64,000 nucleotides of DNA, taken from assembly GCF_008761635.1 (NCBI RefSeq), contig NZ_CP044344.1, positions 682,001 through 746,000 of the forward strand, written 5' to 3'. Shown piece after piece: positions 41,824 to 53,755 of this stretch. The DNA is from Nocardioides cynanchi (GTDB taxonomy: Bacteria; Actinomycetota; Actinomycetes; Propionibacteriales; Nocardioidaceae). Made by a program: the position numbers and the translations under genes. The notes beneath the pieces are model-generated. The model ran no database searches, was not told where the DNA came from, and saw nothing but the letters and a program-made list of their open reading frames with translations. Position 1 is the stretch's first letter, and every line of letters begins with the position of its first letter.

Positions 41824-43602
41824 ATGCGGTTCAAATCACCGTTGATTGCCATCTCCGCGGTCGGCATGTTGGCTCTGAGCGCCTGTGGCAGCTCCGGGTC
41901 TTCATCACCGGGCGCTGGAAATGGCGGGCAGGACAATGGCAAGCTCGGCGACACGGGCAACGGCCAGGACGCGACAGCCAAGGGCCCGGTCACCATTGCC
42001 GGCGCCAAGACGGGCGGCATCGTCACGGTGCTGACCCTGGGCGGTCTGACCACGACGATCGACCCGAGCGAGGTCTACTACACCGACACCTCGTCGATCC
42101 TGAGCGGTCTGATCACGCGGTCGCTGACGCAGTACAAGTACGACCCGGTCAAGAAGCAGATGATCCTGGTGCCCGACCTGGCCACCGACCTGGGCACGCC
42201 CAACGACTCCTACACCAAGTGGACGTTCACCATCCGTCCCGGTGTGAAGTGGGAGGACGGCTCGCCCGTCACCGCCAAGGAGGTCGCCTGGGGCATGACG
42301 CGGTGCATGGACGCCGCGACGTTCCCGACCGGCCCCTGCCAGTACTACTCCAACGTGTACTTCAAGGGCGGCTCGAGCTACAAGGGCCCGTACACCGACC
42401 CCGGTGCCAAGTACAAGGGCATCAAGGTCAACGGCTCGACCATCACCATCAACATGGCCAAGCCTTTCCCGGACATGCCGTACTGGGGCACCTTCCCGGC
42501 CAACGGCCCGATCCCGCTGGGCAAGTCGGCCTCGGACCCGAAGACCTACAAGAACCACCCGATGTCGACCGGTCCGTACATGATCAAGTCGTTCAGCCCG
42601 TCCAAGGAGCTGGTCCTGACGAAGAACCCGAACTGGGATGCTTCGACCGACCCGGCTCGCACGCAGTACCCCGACGGCTACGACTTCAAGCTGCAGCAGC
42701 AGTCGGAGAAGATCGACCAGATCCTGCTCGCCGACTCCGGCAACGGTCAGACCACGTTGACCTACGACGACCTGCTGGCGCCTGACTTCGCCAAGATGCA
42801 GTCGACTGCTCCGGACCGCCTGACCCTGGGTGGCACGCCGTGCACCTACTACTGGGCACCGGACAACCGGAAGATCACCGACAAGAAGGTGCGTGAGGCG
42901 CTCTCGTGGGCTTACCCCTACAAGAACAACATCCTCGCCGCCGGCCTGATCCCCGGAGTCAACGCCATCCCGGCGTCGAACCTGATGCCTCCGGGCCTGC
43001 CCGGTCGCACGCCGTACAACGTGACCGGTCGCAAGGGCTTCCAGACCGACGCCGCCAAGGCGCGCGAGCTGCTGAAGTCGGCCAACGCGTTGGGCTTCGA
43101 GATCAAGTTCCTGTTCCGGACCGATGACCCGATCAGCGTCAAGACCAAGGACTCCACGGTCAAGGCACTGACCCAGGCCGGCTTCAAGGCCACCCCGGTG
43201 CCCACGACCACGGCCGACTACGTCGCGGCGCGGGACAACACCACCGAGGACATCAACGTCCGCTCCGCGGGCTGGTGCTCGGACTGGCCGTCGGGCTCGA
43301 CCTGGCTGCCGACCCTGTACGGGTCGACCAACCCGGACACCACGAAGTCCTTCGGTACCAACTACACGGCGTTCTCGAACAAGTCCGTGGACAACAAGAT
43401 GAACGCCATCCAGAGCCTGCCGCTCGACCAGCAGGCCGCTGCGTGGAACAGCTTGGACAAGCAGATCGCAACGAAGTACTTCCCGCTGTTCCCGACCTAC
43501 TACACCGGTATCGCCCAGGCCCATGGATCGAAGATCATGGGCGACAACGACGACAACACCCTGGGTATGCCGACCTGGAAGAACATCTGGATCTCTCAGT
43601 AA
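41824..43602 (+). CDS. Extracellular solute-binding lipoprotein (family 5, peptide-type)
   Basis: 592 residues from the ATG at 41824. A lipoprotein signal MRFKSPLIAISAVGML ends in the lipobox LSAC with Cys21, then a Gly/Ser-rich linker. The mature domain has family-5 patterns: VYYTDTSSILSGLITRSLTQ, KWTFTIRPGVKWEDGSPVTA and NHPMSTGPYMIKSFSPSKEL, closing with a typical LPLDQQAAAWNSLDKQI helix. It presents substrate to the DppB/DppC-like permeases. An ATG 48 bp earlier would spoil the signal peptide. Third positions and Lys content are less GC-biased than neighbours, as usual for a highly expressed binding protein. A strong hairpin follows its stop. Confidence 0.93.
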   Translation: MRFKSPLIAISAVGMLALSACGSSGSSSPGAGNGGQDNGKLGDTGNGQDATAKGPVTIAGAKTGGIVTVLTLGGLTTTIDPSEVYYTDTSSILSGLITRSLTQYKYDPVKKQMILVPDLATDLGTPNDSYTKWTFTIRPGVKWEDGSPVTAKEVAWGMTRCMDAATFPTGPCQYYSNVYFKGGSSYKGPYTDPGAKYKGIKVNGSTITINMAKPFPDMPYWGTFPANGPIPLGKSASDPKTYKNHPMSTGPYMIKSFSPSKELVLTKNPNWDASTDPARTQYPDGYDFKLQQQSEKIDQILLADSGNGQTTLTYDDLLAPDFAKMQSTAPDRLTLGGTPCTYYWAPDNRKITDKKVREALSWAYPYKNNILAAGLIPGVNAIPASNLMPPGLPGRTPYNVTGRKGFQTDAAKARELLKSANALGFEIKFLFRTDDPISVKTKDSTVKALTQAGFKATPVPTTTADYVAARDNTTEDINVRSAGWCSDWPSGSTWLPTLYGSTNPDTTKSFGTNYTAFSNKSVDNKMNAIQSLPLDQQAAAWNSLDKQIATKYFPLFPTYYTGIAQAHGSKIMGDNDDNTLGMPTWKNIWISQ

Positions 43603-43645
43603 GTTCCTCCGACAGGTCGGTCACCTGACCGGCCAGGTCATCAAG

Positions 43646-43680
43646 GGTGGTGGGGTGCGGCACAGCCGCACCCCACCACC
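43646..43680 (+). terminator. 16-bp perfect hairpin inside the transporter operon
   Basis: GGTGGTGGGGTGCGGC (43646-43661) pairs with GCCGCACCCCACCACC (43665-43680) around the loop ACA. It lies 43 nt after the solute-binding-protein stop and 31 nt before the next gene. No T-run follows. Such hairpins usually cause partial termination or protect the 3' end of the upstream message, raising the binding protein over the membrane subunits. Confidence 0.6.
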
Positions 43681-43711
43681 TCCCGCCTGAAATCACGCTA
43701 GGAAGCCAGGG

Positions 43712-44722
43712 ATGACTGGATTCATCGTTCGCCGGGTTCTCACCTCGATCCTCGTGGTCATCCTGACCTCGATCTTCGTGTTCGTGCTGTTCTTCAAGGG
43801 GCTCGGCGACAGTCCCGCCCGCAACTACTGCGAGAAGCTCGGGCCGGGCAAGTGCACCGCTCAGAAGCTCGACTCGATCAAGCAGCAGATGGGCTTCGAC
43901 AAGTCCGTGGCCTACAACTACGGCGTGTGGGCCAAGGGCGTCTTCGTCGGCCGCGACAACGTCTACGTCGACGGCAAGCTCTACAAGTGCCCGGCTCCGT
44001 GCCTGGGCATCTCGATCAACACCCAGAACACCGTGTGGAGCGAGCTGAAGCAGAAGTACCCCGCAACCATCACCCTCGCGGTGGGTGGCGCCTCGATCTA
44101 TCTCGTGCTCGGTGTCCTGCTCGGCGCCCTGGCCGCCCGATGGCGGGGTACCGCCGCGGACCGGGTGCTCGTCGGCAGCACCTTGATCGTCTCGGCGATC
44201 CCCTTCTACCTGGTGGCGCTGCTGGCGTGGATCTACCTGTCCCTGCAGCTGAAGATCTTCCCGACCACCGGCTACTACCCGATCACCCAGAACCCGGGCA
44301 AGACGATCTCCTGGATGATGCTGCCCTGGCTCGTGATCGGCCTGACCAACTGCACGTCGTACGCGCGGTTCACACGAGGCCAGATGGTGGAGACCCTCAA
44401 CGAGGACTACATCCGGACCGCCATGTCCAAGGGGGTGAAGACCAACCGGGTGCTGTTCAAGCACGCCCTGCGAGCGGCGATCGTCCCGGTGATCACGATC
44501 TTCGGCCTGGACTTCGCGACGCTGCTCGCCGGCACCATCTTCACCGAGCGGATCTTCGACATCGACGGCATCGGAAAATGGAGCCTCGACGCGCTCTCGA
44601 CGCCCATCGACCTCCAGGTGATCAGCGCAGGTGTGCTGGTCAGCTCGGTCCTGATCGTCGTCGCCAACCTGCTCGTCGACATCTTCTACAGCTTCCTGGA
44701 CCCGCGGGTCAGCGTCGCGTGA
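43712..44722 (+). CDS. Peptide/nickel-type ABC transporter permease (DppB/OppB family)
   Basis: 336 residues with six helices. The N-terminal helix is VLTSILVVILTSIFVFVLFF (about 7-26), followed by a long extracytoplasmic loop containing four Cys (NYCEKL, GKCTAQ, YKCPAPCLG), which could form disulfides. The EAA loop is SKGVKTNRVLFKHALRAAIV. The ATG at 43712 is preceded by CAGGG and AGGAAG. Partner of the permease at 40757. Confidence 0.9.
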   Translation: MTGFIVRRVLTSILVVILTSIFVFVLFFKGLGDSPARNYCEKLGPGKCTAQKLDSIKQQMGFDKSVAYNYGVWAKGVFVGRDNVYVDGKLYKCPAPCLGISINTQNTVWSELKQKYPATITLAVGGASIYLVLGVLLGALAARWRGTAADRVLVGSTLIVSAIPFYLVALLAWIYLSLQLKIFPTTGYYPITQNPGKTISWMMLPWLVIGLTNCTSYARFTRGQMVETLNEDYIRTAMSKGVKTNRVLFKHALRAAIVPVITIFGLDFATLLAGTIFTERIFDIDGIGKWSLDALSTPIDLQVISAGVLVSSVLIVVANLLVDIFYSFLDPRVSVA

Positions 44723-44771
44723 GCGCCGTGCTTGACTGCTCGCTTCCCGGCACTCCGAACGAGGTCTCGAC

Positions 44772-45920
44772 ATGACGGCAGACACCACCGCGCGCCCCGA
44801 CGACATGGCGGCGCCGGTCAACCCGAACGACCCCTTCCTGGTCGTGGAGAACCTCACGGTGAAGTTCCCCACCCACGACGGCCTGGTGCAGGCGGTCACG
44901 GACCTCTCGTTCACCGTCGAGCGCGGCAAGACGCTCGGCATCGTGGGCGAGTCGGGGTCCGGCAAGAGCGTCTCGTCGATGGCGGTGCTCGGGCTGCACG
45001 ACCCCAAGCACACCCGCCTGTCCGGCTCGATCCGGGTCGACGGTTTCGAGGTGATCGGCGCGTCGGAGGACCGGATGCGCAAGATCCGCGGCAACGACGT
45101 CGCGATGATCTTCCAGGACGCCCTGACCGCCCTGCATCCCTTCTACACGATCGGTGACCAGATCTCCGAGGGCTACCGCATCCACCACAAGGTCTCCAAG
45201 GCCGATGCGAAGAAGCGCGCGGTGGAGATGCTCGACCGGGTCGGGATCCCGCAGGCCGTGCGCCGCGTGGACGACTACCCGCACCAGTTCTCCGGCGGGA
45301 TGCGGCAGCGCGCGATGATCGCGATGGCGCTGGTCAACGACCCCCAGCTGCTGATCGCGGACGAGCCGACCACCGCACTCGACGTCACCGTGCAGGCCCA
45401 GATCCTCGACCTGCTCCAGGACCTCCAGCGCGAGTTCAACTCGGCGGTCATCATCATCACCCACGACCTGGGAGTGGTGGCCGAGATGGCCGACCAGACG
45501 ATGGTGATGTACGGCGGTCGCACGGTCGAGTACGGCGCCACGCGCGAGATCCTGACCCACCCCGAGATGCCGTACACCTGGGGCCTCCTGGGCAGCATCC
45601 CCGAGGTCGCCGGCGACGCCAACGTGCGCCTGATCCCGATCCCCGGCACCCCGCCCAGCCTGCTCAACCCGCCGAGCGGTTGCTCCTTCCATCCGCGGTG
45701 CCCGCACATGGACAAGGTGCCCGGCGACCTGTGCCGCACCACCCTTCCCGAGCTGGTCCCCGGTGACCGCGGCGACAACCACTTGAAGCGCTGCCACCTC
45801 GCGAACCCCGGTGAGATCTACACTGAGGAGGTTCTGCCCGAGATCGCACCCGACCTCATCGATCCGGAGACTGGTGAGATGATTCCGGAACTGGCTGCCG
45901 TCGACCCCGAGGACATGTGA
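44772..45920 (+). CDS. Peptide/nickel-type ABC transporter ATP-binding protein (DppD/OppD family)
   Basis: 382 residues. Walker A is GESGSGKSVSSMAVLG, the signature is FSGGMRQRAMIAMAL, Walker B is LLIADEPTTALD, and the His switch is in IIITHDLGVVAEM. The C-terminal oligopeptide-transporter domain has CSFHPRCPHMDKVPGDLCRT, a Cys cluster that in relatives binds an iron-sulfur centre. A C-terminal tail of about 45 residues is acidic. GAGG precedes the ATG by 7 nt. It overlaps the next gene by 4 bp. Confidence 0.95.
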   Translation: MTADTTARPDDMAAPVNPNDPFLVVENLTVKFPTHDGLVQAVTDLSFTVERGKTLGIVGESGSGKSVSSMAVLGLHDPKHTRLSGSIRVDGFEVIGASEDRMRKIRGNDVAMIFQDALTALHPFYTIGDQISEGYRIHHKVSKADAKKRAVEMLDRVGIPQAVRRVDDYPHQFSGGMRQRAMIAMALVNDPQLLIADEPTTALDVTVQAQILDLLQDLQREFNSAVIIITHDLGVVAEMADQTMVMYGGRTVEYGATREILTHPEMPYTWGLLGSIPEVAGDANVRLIPIPGTPPSLLNPPSGCSFHPRCPHMDKVPGDLCRTTLPELVPGDRGDNHLKRCHLANPGEIYTEEVLPEIAPDLIDPETGEMIPELAAVDPEDM

Positions 45921-47128
45921 GCACGATGAGCACCGCGAGCAACCATGACGTCGAGCATGCCCCGGGTCAGACCGCGGCATCCGTCGGCAACAACACCCTC
46001 CTCGAGGTCCGCGACCTGAAGAAGTACTTCCCGGTGAAGTCGGGGGGTGTCATCCGCCGCACGGTCGCCCACGTGCAGGCCGTGGACGGCATCTCGTTCA
46101 CCCTCAACAAGGGGGAGTCGCTGGGCCTGGTCGGTGAGTCCGGCTGTGGCAAGACCACGACCGGCCGGCTGATCACCCGCCTCTACGACCCCACCTCGGG
46201 CGTGATCGACTTCGAGGGCACCGACATCTCGGGCCTCTCGCGCCGGCAGATGATGCCGATCCGCAGCGAGATCCAGATGATCTTCCAGGACCCCTACTCC
46301 TCGCTGAACCCGCGGCACACGGTCGGCACGATCGTCGGCACCCCGCTGCGCGTGCACAACATGGTGCCGGAGAAGAAGGTGCTCTCCCGGGTCCAGGAGC
46401 TGCTCGAGGTGGTCGGCCTGAACCCCGAGCATTACAACCGCTATCCCAGCGAGTTCTCCGGCGGCCAGCGGCAACGGATCGGCATCGCCCGCGCGCTCGC
46501 CCTCCAGCCCAAGCTGCTGGTGGCCGACGAGCCGGTCTCCGCGCTCGACGTGTCGATCCAGGCCCAGGTCGTCAACCTCCTGCGCGACGTGCAGGAGGAG
46601 TTCGGCATCGCCTTCCTCTTCATCGCCCACGACCTCGCGGTCGTGCGTCACTTCTGCCCCGACGTCGCGGTGATGTACCTCGGCAAGATCGTCGAGATCG
46701 GCGACCGCGAGACGATCTACGAGCGGCCCCACCACCCCTACACCCAGGCCCTGCTCTCCGCGGCTCCCGACGTGAAGCAGGCCGCCATCGGCGGCCGCCG
46801 CGAGCGGATCCGCCTCGAGGGCGACGTCCCGTCGCCGATCAACCCGCCGAGCGGCTGCCGCTTCCGTACCCGCTGCTGGATGGCCCAGGAGATCTGCGCC
46901 AAGCAGGAGCCGCCCCTGATGCAGATCGGCAAGAAGCACAAGGTGGCCTGCCACTTCGCCGGTGAGTACGGCGAGCACCCGACGCGTCCGGTCACCGCGA
47001 CCCTGCTCGGTGTCGATGACGCCGGCAACCCCGACCCCACCGCCGCGCCGGTGACCGACGTCCACGACCAGCCCGGCTTCGCCGACACGTGGTTCGACCT
47101 CAAGGGCGGTTCCACCACGTCGGCCTGA
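45917..47128 (+). CDS. Peptide/nickel-type ABC transporter ATP-binding protein (DppF/OppF family)
   Basis: 403 residues. Walker [15 protein letters not shown], signature [15 protein letters not shown], Walker [13 protein letters not shown] and [11 protein letters not shown] are all intact. The C-terminal domain has the Cys pattern [20 protein letters not shown], then a Thr/Pro/Ala-rich tail. GTG at 45917 overlaps the previous stop (GTGA); an ATG nine bases downstream is an alternative. It ends the operon. Confidence 0.95.
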   Translation: MSTMSTASNHDVEHAPGQTAASVGNNTLLEVRDLKKYFPVKSGGVIRRTVAHVQAVDGISFTLNKGESLGLVGESGCGKTTTGRLITRLYDPTSGVIDFEGTDISGLSRRQMMPIRSEIQMIFQDPYSSLNPRHTVGTIVGTPLRVHNMVPEKKVLSRVQELLEVVGLNPEHYNRYPSEFSGGQRQRIGIARALALQPKLLVADEPVSALDVSIQAQVVNLLRDVQEEFGIAFLFIAHDLAVVRHFCPDVAVMYLGKIVEIGDRETIYERPHHPYTQALLSAAPDVKQAAIGGRRERIRLEGDVPSPINPPSGCRFRTRCWMAQEICAKQEPPLMQIGKKHKVACHFAGEYGEHPTRPVTATLLGVDDAGNPDPTAAPVTDVHDQPGFADTWFDLKGGSTTSA

Positions 47129-47162
47129 CCGCAGCGGCGTCGGGGCGGTCGACGGCCCGCCG

Positions 47163-47168
47163 TACGCT
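47163..47168 (+). promoter_or_regulatory. -10 hexamer TACGCT, leaderless start of rarA
   Basis: TACGCT is 7 nt before the GTG at 47176, which supports that start over longer in-frame readings into the transporter gene. Confidence 0.5.
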
Positions 47169-47175
47169 GCACCCC

Positions 47176-48540
47176 GTGGACGAGCTCTTCGACGCCGAGG
47201 CCCTGCGGCCGGCCCCTCCGGTGACCCCCGGGGCGGGCTCGTTGCAGGCCAACACCCATGCGTCGGCCCCGCTCGCGGTCCGGATGCGGCCGCGCACGCT
47301 CGACGAGCTGGTGGGTCAGCCGCAGCTGCGAGCGGAGGGCTCGCCGCTGCGCCAGCTGATCGAGGGAGGCAAGGCGCTCTCGCTGTTGCTGTGGGGTCCG
47401 CCCGGCACCGGCAAGACCACCATCGCCGCCATCGTCAGTGGTACGACGGACCGTGCCTTCGTGGAGGTGTCGGCCGTCTCGGCCGGCGTCAAGGAGGTCC
47501 GGGCGGCGATCGAGCAGGCCCGGTCCGACCTGACCCACCGCGGCCGCGAGACCGTGCTGTTCGTCGACGAGGTGCACCGCTTCAGCAAGGCCCAGCAGGA
47601 CGCGCTGCTGCCCGGGGTCGAAAACCGCTGGGTCACCCTGGTGGCGGCCACGACCGAGAACCCGTTCTTCTCGGTGATCTCCCCGCTGCTCTCGCGCAGC
47701 CTGCTGCTTCAGCTGGACCCCCTCACCGACGCTGACATCGCCGAGGTGATCGGCCATGCGCTCAGCGACGAGCGCGGGCTCGGCGGCGCGCTCACGCTCG
47801 ACGACGACGCCCGCGACCACCTGGTCCGGCTGGCCGGCGGAGACGCCCGCCGGGCCCTGACCTACCTCGAGGCCGCTGCCGGCGCCGCGGGTGTCACCGG
47901 CGGTGCGGTGATCGACCTGGCGACCGCCGAGACCGCGGTCGACCGCGCCGCCGTGCGCTACGACCGGCAGGGCGACCAGCACTACGACGTGATCTCGGCC
48001 TTCATCAAGTCGCTGCGCGGCTCCGACGCCGACGCGGCGCTGCACTACCTGGCCCGGATGTTCGAGGCGGGGGAGGACCCACGCTTCATCGCCCGGCGCC
48101 TGGTGGTCCTGGCCAGCGAGGACATCGGCCTGGCCGACCCGACGGCGCTCACCACGGCGGTCGCGGCAGCCCAGGCGGTCCAGCTGATCGGGATGCCCGA
48201 GGCCAGGCTCAACCTGGCGCAGGCCACCATCGCCCTGGCGGTTGCGCCCAAGTCCAACGCGGTGATCAAGGCGATCGAGGCGGCCAGCGCCGACGTCCGG
48301 GCCGGCAAGATCGGGCAGGTGCCGCCCCACCTGCGCGACGCGCACTACCAAGGGTCCAAGGCGCTCGGCCACGGCACGTCGTACACCTACAGCCACGACG
48401 CGCCGTACGGCATCGCCGAGCAGCAGTACGCGCCCGACGTGATCGCCGACGCGGAGTACTACCGGCCGACGGCGCTGGGCGCCGAGGCAGCCGTCAAGGA
48501 GCGCTGGGAGCGGATCCGGCGGATGATCCGCGGACGATAG
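47176..48540 (+). CDS. rarA: Replication-associated recombination protein RarA (AAA+ ATPase)
   Basis: 454 residues. The N-terminal [15 protein letters not shown] precedes Walker [14 protein letters not shown] and Walker [20 protein letters not shown]; sensor 1 is [12 protein letters not shown]. The C-terminal domain, [20 protein letters not shown] to [15 protein letters not shown], is the MgsA/RarA tetramerisation region. It acts at stalled replication forks. Its stop TAG begins the -10 element of the next gene. Confidence 0.95.
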   Translation: MDELFDAEALRPAPPVTPGAGSLQANTHASAPLAVRMRPRTLDELVGQPQLRAEGSPLRQLIEGGKALSLLLWGPPGTGKTTIAAIVSGTTDRAFVEVSAVSAGVKEVRAAIEQARSDLTHRGRETVLFVDEVHRFSKAQQDALLPGVENRWVTLVAATTENPFFSVISPLLSRSLLLQLDPLTDADIAEVIGHALSDERGLGGALTLDDDARDHLVRLAGGDARRALTYLEAAAGAAGVTGGAVIDLATAETAVDRAAVRYDRQGDQHYDVISAFIKSLRGSDADAALHYLARMFEAGEDPRFIARRLVVLASEDIGLADPTALTTAVAAAQAVQLIGMPEARLNLAQATIALAVAPKSNAVIKAIEAASADVRAGKIGQVPPHLRDAHYQGSKALGHGTSYTYSHDAPYGIAEQQYAPDVIADAEYYRPTALGAEAAVKERWERIRRMIRGR

Positions 48541-48543
48541 GGT
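48538..48543 (+). promoter_or_regulatory. -10 hexamer TAGGGT, leaderless start at 48550
   Basis: TAGGGT starts with the rarA stop codon and is 6 nt before the GTG at 48550. Confidence 0.5.
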
Positions 48544-48549
48544 CGACCA

Positions 48550-49041
48550 GTGGGCAAGGACGTCGTCATGTGGATCGCCGTGGCCGGGCTGGCGCTGCTG
48601 TGCCTGGCGCTGCTCGCCACGTTGGTGGTGAGCCGGCGCGCGTGGTCGCGCGACGCCCACGCGGCACACGCGGAGCTCGGCGACCTGCGTGGCCGGGTCG
48701 AGGCGCTCGAGCACGCCCAGGGCGCCACGCCACGGACGTCGGTCCCGACCGAGTACCTCATCACCGGCCTCGGCGGCACCCCCGAGCCGGACCCGGCGCC
48801 GCCCGAGCGGATCGACGGGACGGTCTTCGCCGACACGGTGCTGCGCGAGACGGTGGTCAAGGCGGCCTCCCTGGCTCACGGCGTACGACGTGGGCTGGCG
48901 CCGGCGACCCGCAACCGGATCCGCTTCGAGATGAAGCAGGAGGTCCGACGCTCCCGCAAGCAGCGACGCACCGACCTCAAGGCGGCCCAGCGCGACCTGC
49001 ACGCCCGCGAACGCCGGACGATGACGGGGGAGGCCTCATGA
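48550..49041 (+). CDS. Single-pass membrane protein upstream of alaS
   Basis: 163 residues. One N-terminal helix ([20 protein letters not shown], about 6-25) and a coiled stretch ([20 protein letters not shown]) are followed by a Pro-rich linker and a highly basic C-terminal helix ([20 protein letters not shown]). It occupies the place where many actinobacteria have a DUF948-type membrane protein between rarA and alaS, but the sequence is too divergent for me to assign that family. It overlaps the next gene (ATGA). Confidence 0.7.
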   Translation: MGKDVVMWIAVAGLALLCLALLATLVVSRRAWSRDAHAAHAELGDLRGRVEALEHAQGATPRTSVPTEYLITGLGGTPEPDPAPPERIDGTVFADTVLRETVVKAASLAHGVRRGLAPATRNRIRFEMKQEVRRSRKQRRTDLKAAQRDLHARERRTMTGEAS

Positions 49042-49336
49042 GGCGCGGCTTCTGGTTCGCGGCCGGTGCCGGAGCCGGTGCCTATGCCGTGGTCCGCGCC
49101 CGCCGGATGGCCGAGGTGTTCACCGCGGACGGGCTCTCCGACCGCTGGCACGCGCTGACCGTCGGCGCCCGGATGTTCCGCGACGAGGTCGCCCAGGGCC
49201 AGGCCGAGGCGGAATACGACTTGCGAGAGCGCTTCGGTCTGGTGCCTCATGGGCTACCCGAGCTCGTGGGCTCGAGCAGCACCACCACGACCGGTCCGCC
49301 GCTGGAGCGGCATCACGACGAGGAAGGCCAGAGCTG

Positions 49337-49337
<1 letters not shown>
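49038..49337 (+). CDS. DUF6167-type small protein
   Basis: 99 residues. The start [20 protein letters not shown] is a membrane-associated Gly/Ala helix, followed by [20 protein letters not shown] and [20 protein letters not shown]. This layout matches the small actinobacterial protein (DUF6167) that sits directly before alaS. The ATG overlaps the preceding stop, and its own stop overlaps the alaS ATG by one base. The function is unknown. Confidence 0.75.
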
Positions 49338-52045
<2,708 letters not shown>

Positions 52046-52050
52046 GCCGG

Positions 52051-52509
52051 GTGCGAGCCGGCGTACGTCTCGGAATCGACCCCGGCGACGCCCGGATCGG
52101 GGTGGCCCGCAGCGACCCCTCGGGCTTCCTGGCCAGCCCGGTCGAGACCGTGCGCCGGGGCAAGGGAGACCTGGCCCGGATCGCGCGGCTGGCCGGCGAG
52201 CAGGAGACGGTCGAGATCGTGGTCGGCCTGCCCCGCTCGCTGTCCGGGCGCGAAGGCCCGGCCGCGGAGCGGGTCCGGGCCTGGGCCGCCCAGCTCGCCG
52301 CACGGGTGGCGCCGATCCCGGTGCGACTTCACGACGAGCGACTGACGACCGTGTCGGCGGAGGCTATGCTGCGCGACCGGGGGAAGAAGGGCGCCTCACG
52401 GAGGGCCGTGGTCGACCAGGCTGCGGCGGTGCTCATCCTGCAGCACGCACTGGACACCGAGCGCACCACCGGCAGTCCATCCGGAGAGATCGTCAAGGGA
52501 GATCGATGA
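52051..52509 (+). CDS. ruvX: Putative pre-16S rRNA nuclease / Holliday junction resolvase RuvX (YqgF)
   Basis: 152 residues from the GTG at 52051. The RNase-H-like active site is seen as VRLGIDPGDARIGVARSD (first Asp), IVVGLPRSLSGREGPA and the downstream RLHDERLTTVSAEAML (Glu) and VDQAAAVLILQHAL (Asp) motifs. YqgF trims the 16S rRNA 5' end and was also proposed as a resolvase. It overlaps mltG by 4 bp (ATGA). Confidence 0.93.
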   Translation: MRAGVRLGIDPGDARIGVARSDPSGFLASPVETVRRGKGDLARIARLAGEQETVEIVVGLPRSLSGREGPAAERVRAWAAQLAARVAPIPVRLHDERLTTVSAEAMLRDRGKKGASRRAVVDQAAAVLILQHALDTERTTGSPSGEIVKGDR

Positions 52510-53747
52510 ACGACGACCCGTTCGACCAGGATGTGGAGCGCCCGGACCCCGGCGCCGGCGAACCGGCGTACGACGGCGTGGTGCCCTACGACGGGACCGG
52601 CCAGGACGACCCGGCGGAGGGCGACGCGGAGCACGACCCCTACCTCCTCGGCGGGGCGCGCAAGAAGAAGCGCGGCTTCTCCGGTTGCCTGGCCGTGCTG
52701 GTGGCGCTCGCGGTGATCGTCGGCGGCGGCTACTTCGTGGGGAGCAAGGGCTTCCACTACCTCAAGGACCACCTGGGCTCGTCGGCCCCGGACTACCCGG
52801 GCCCGGGTCACGGCCACGTGCTGTTCCAGGTCAAGGACGGCGACACCGTCGGCGACATCGGCCGCTCGCTCAAGGCGCTCGGCGTCGTGGAGTCGGTCCA
52901 GGCCTTCAGCGACGCCTCGGGCGGCAAGACCTCGATCCAGGTCGGCTACTACGAGCTGAAGAAGAAGATGTCGGCCCAGGACGCCTTCGCGGTGCTGATC
53001 GACCCCAAGAACATCCTCACCACCACGGTGACCATCCCCGAGGGCCTGCGGGTGGCCGACATCCTGCCGATCCTGGCCGCGAAGACGAAGTTCCCCCTCT
53101 CGGCGTTCCAGTCGGCGCTGAAGGACACCTCGGCGCTCGGCCTGCCGTCGTACGCCAACGGCAACCCGGAGGGCTACCTCTTCCCGTCGACCTACGGCTT
53201 CGGACCCAAGGAGCAGCCGATCGACATGCTCACCGACATGGTGACCCGCTGGAAGCAGGCCGCCCAGGACGACGGGCTGGTGGCGGCTGCCTCGAAGCTG
53301 GGCAAGACCCCGGGCGAGCTGATGACCATCGCCAGCCTGGTCCAGGCCGAGGGGCGGGGCTCGGACATGCCGAAGATCGCACGCGTGATCTACAACCGGC
53401 TCGACGGTCCGGGCGACCAGGGCGGCACGAACGGTCTGCTCCAGATCGACGCCACCGTCAACTACGCCCTGCATCGCAAGGGCGTGGTCGCGGTGACCAC
53501 GGCGGAGACGACGGGCACCCAGTCGCCGTACAACACCTACCTCAACCCGGGCCTGCCCCCGGGCCCGATCGACGCCCCCGGTGACGCCGCGATCAAGGCG
53601 GCGGCGAAGCCGGCGGCCGGGCCCTGGTACTACTACGTCACGGTGAACTTGAAGACCGGCGAGACGAAGTTCGCCACCACCTACGCGCAGTTCCTCCAGT
53701 ACCGCGCCGAGTTCGACCAGTACTGCACGACGTCGGACGCCTGCTGA
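52506..53747 (+). CDS. mltG: Endolytic murein transglycosylase MltG (YceG)
   Basis: 413 residues. An acidic cytosolic N-terminus of about 50 residues precedes one helix (SGCLAVLVALAVIVGGGYFV, about 59-78). A LysM-like region (FQVKDGDTVGDIGRSLKALG) and the catalytic domain follow, with TIPEGLRVADILPILAAKT, the segment MTIASLVQAEGRG (catalytic Glu in QAEG), the IARVIYNRL motif and NPGLPPGPIDAPGDAAIKA. It cuts nascent glycan strands. It is translationally coupled to ruvX and 8 bp from aroE. Confidence 0.94.
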   Translation: MNDDPFDQDVERPDPGAGEPAYDGVVPYDGTGQDDPAEGDAEHDPYLLGGARKKKRGFSGCLAVLVALAVIVGGGYFVGSKGFHYLKDHLGSSAPDYPGPGHGHVLFQVKDGDTVGDIGRSLKALGVVESVQAFSDASGGKTSIQVGYYELKKKMSAQDAFAVLIDPKNILTTTVTIPEGLRVADILPILAAKTKFPLSAFQSALKDTSALGLPSYANGNPEGYLFPSTYGFGPKEQPIDMLTDMVTRWKQAAQDDGLVAAASKLGKTPGELMTIASLVQAEGRGSDMPKIARVIYNRLDGPGDQGGTNGLLQIDATVNYALHRKGVVAVTTAETTGTQSPYNTYLNPGLPPGPIDAPGDAAIKAAAKPAAGPWYYYVTVNLKTGETKFATTYAQFLQYRAEFDQYCTTSDAC

Positions 53748-53755
53748 GCACCGGC

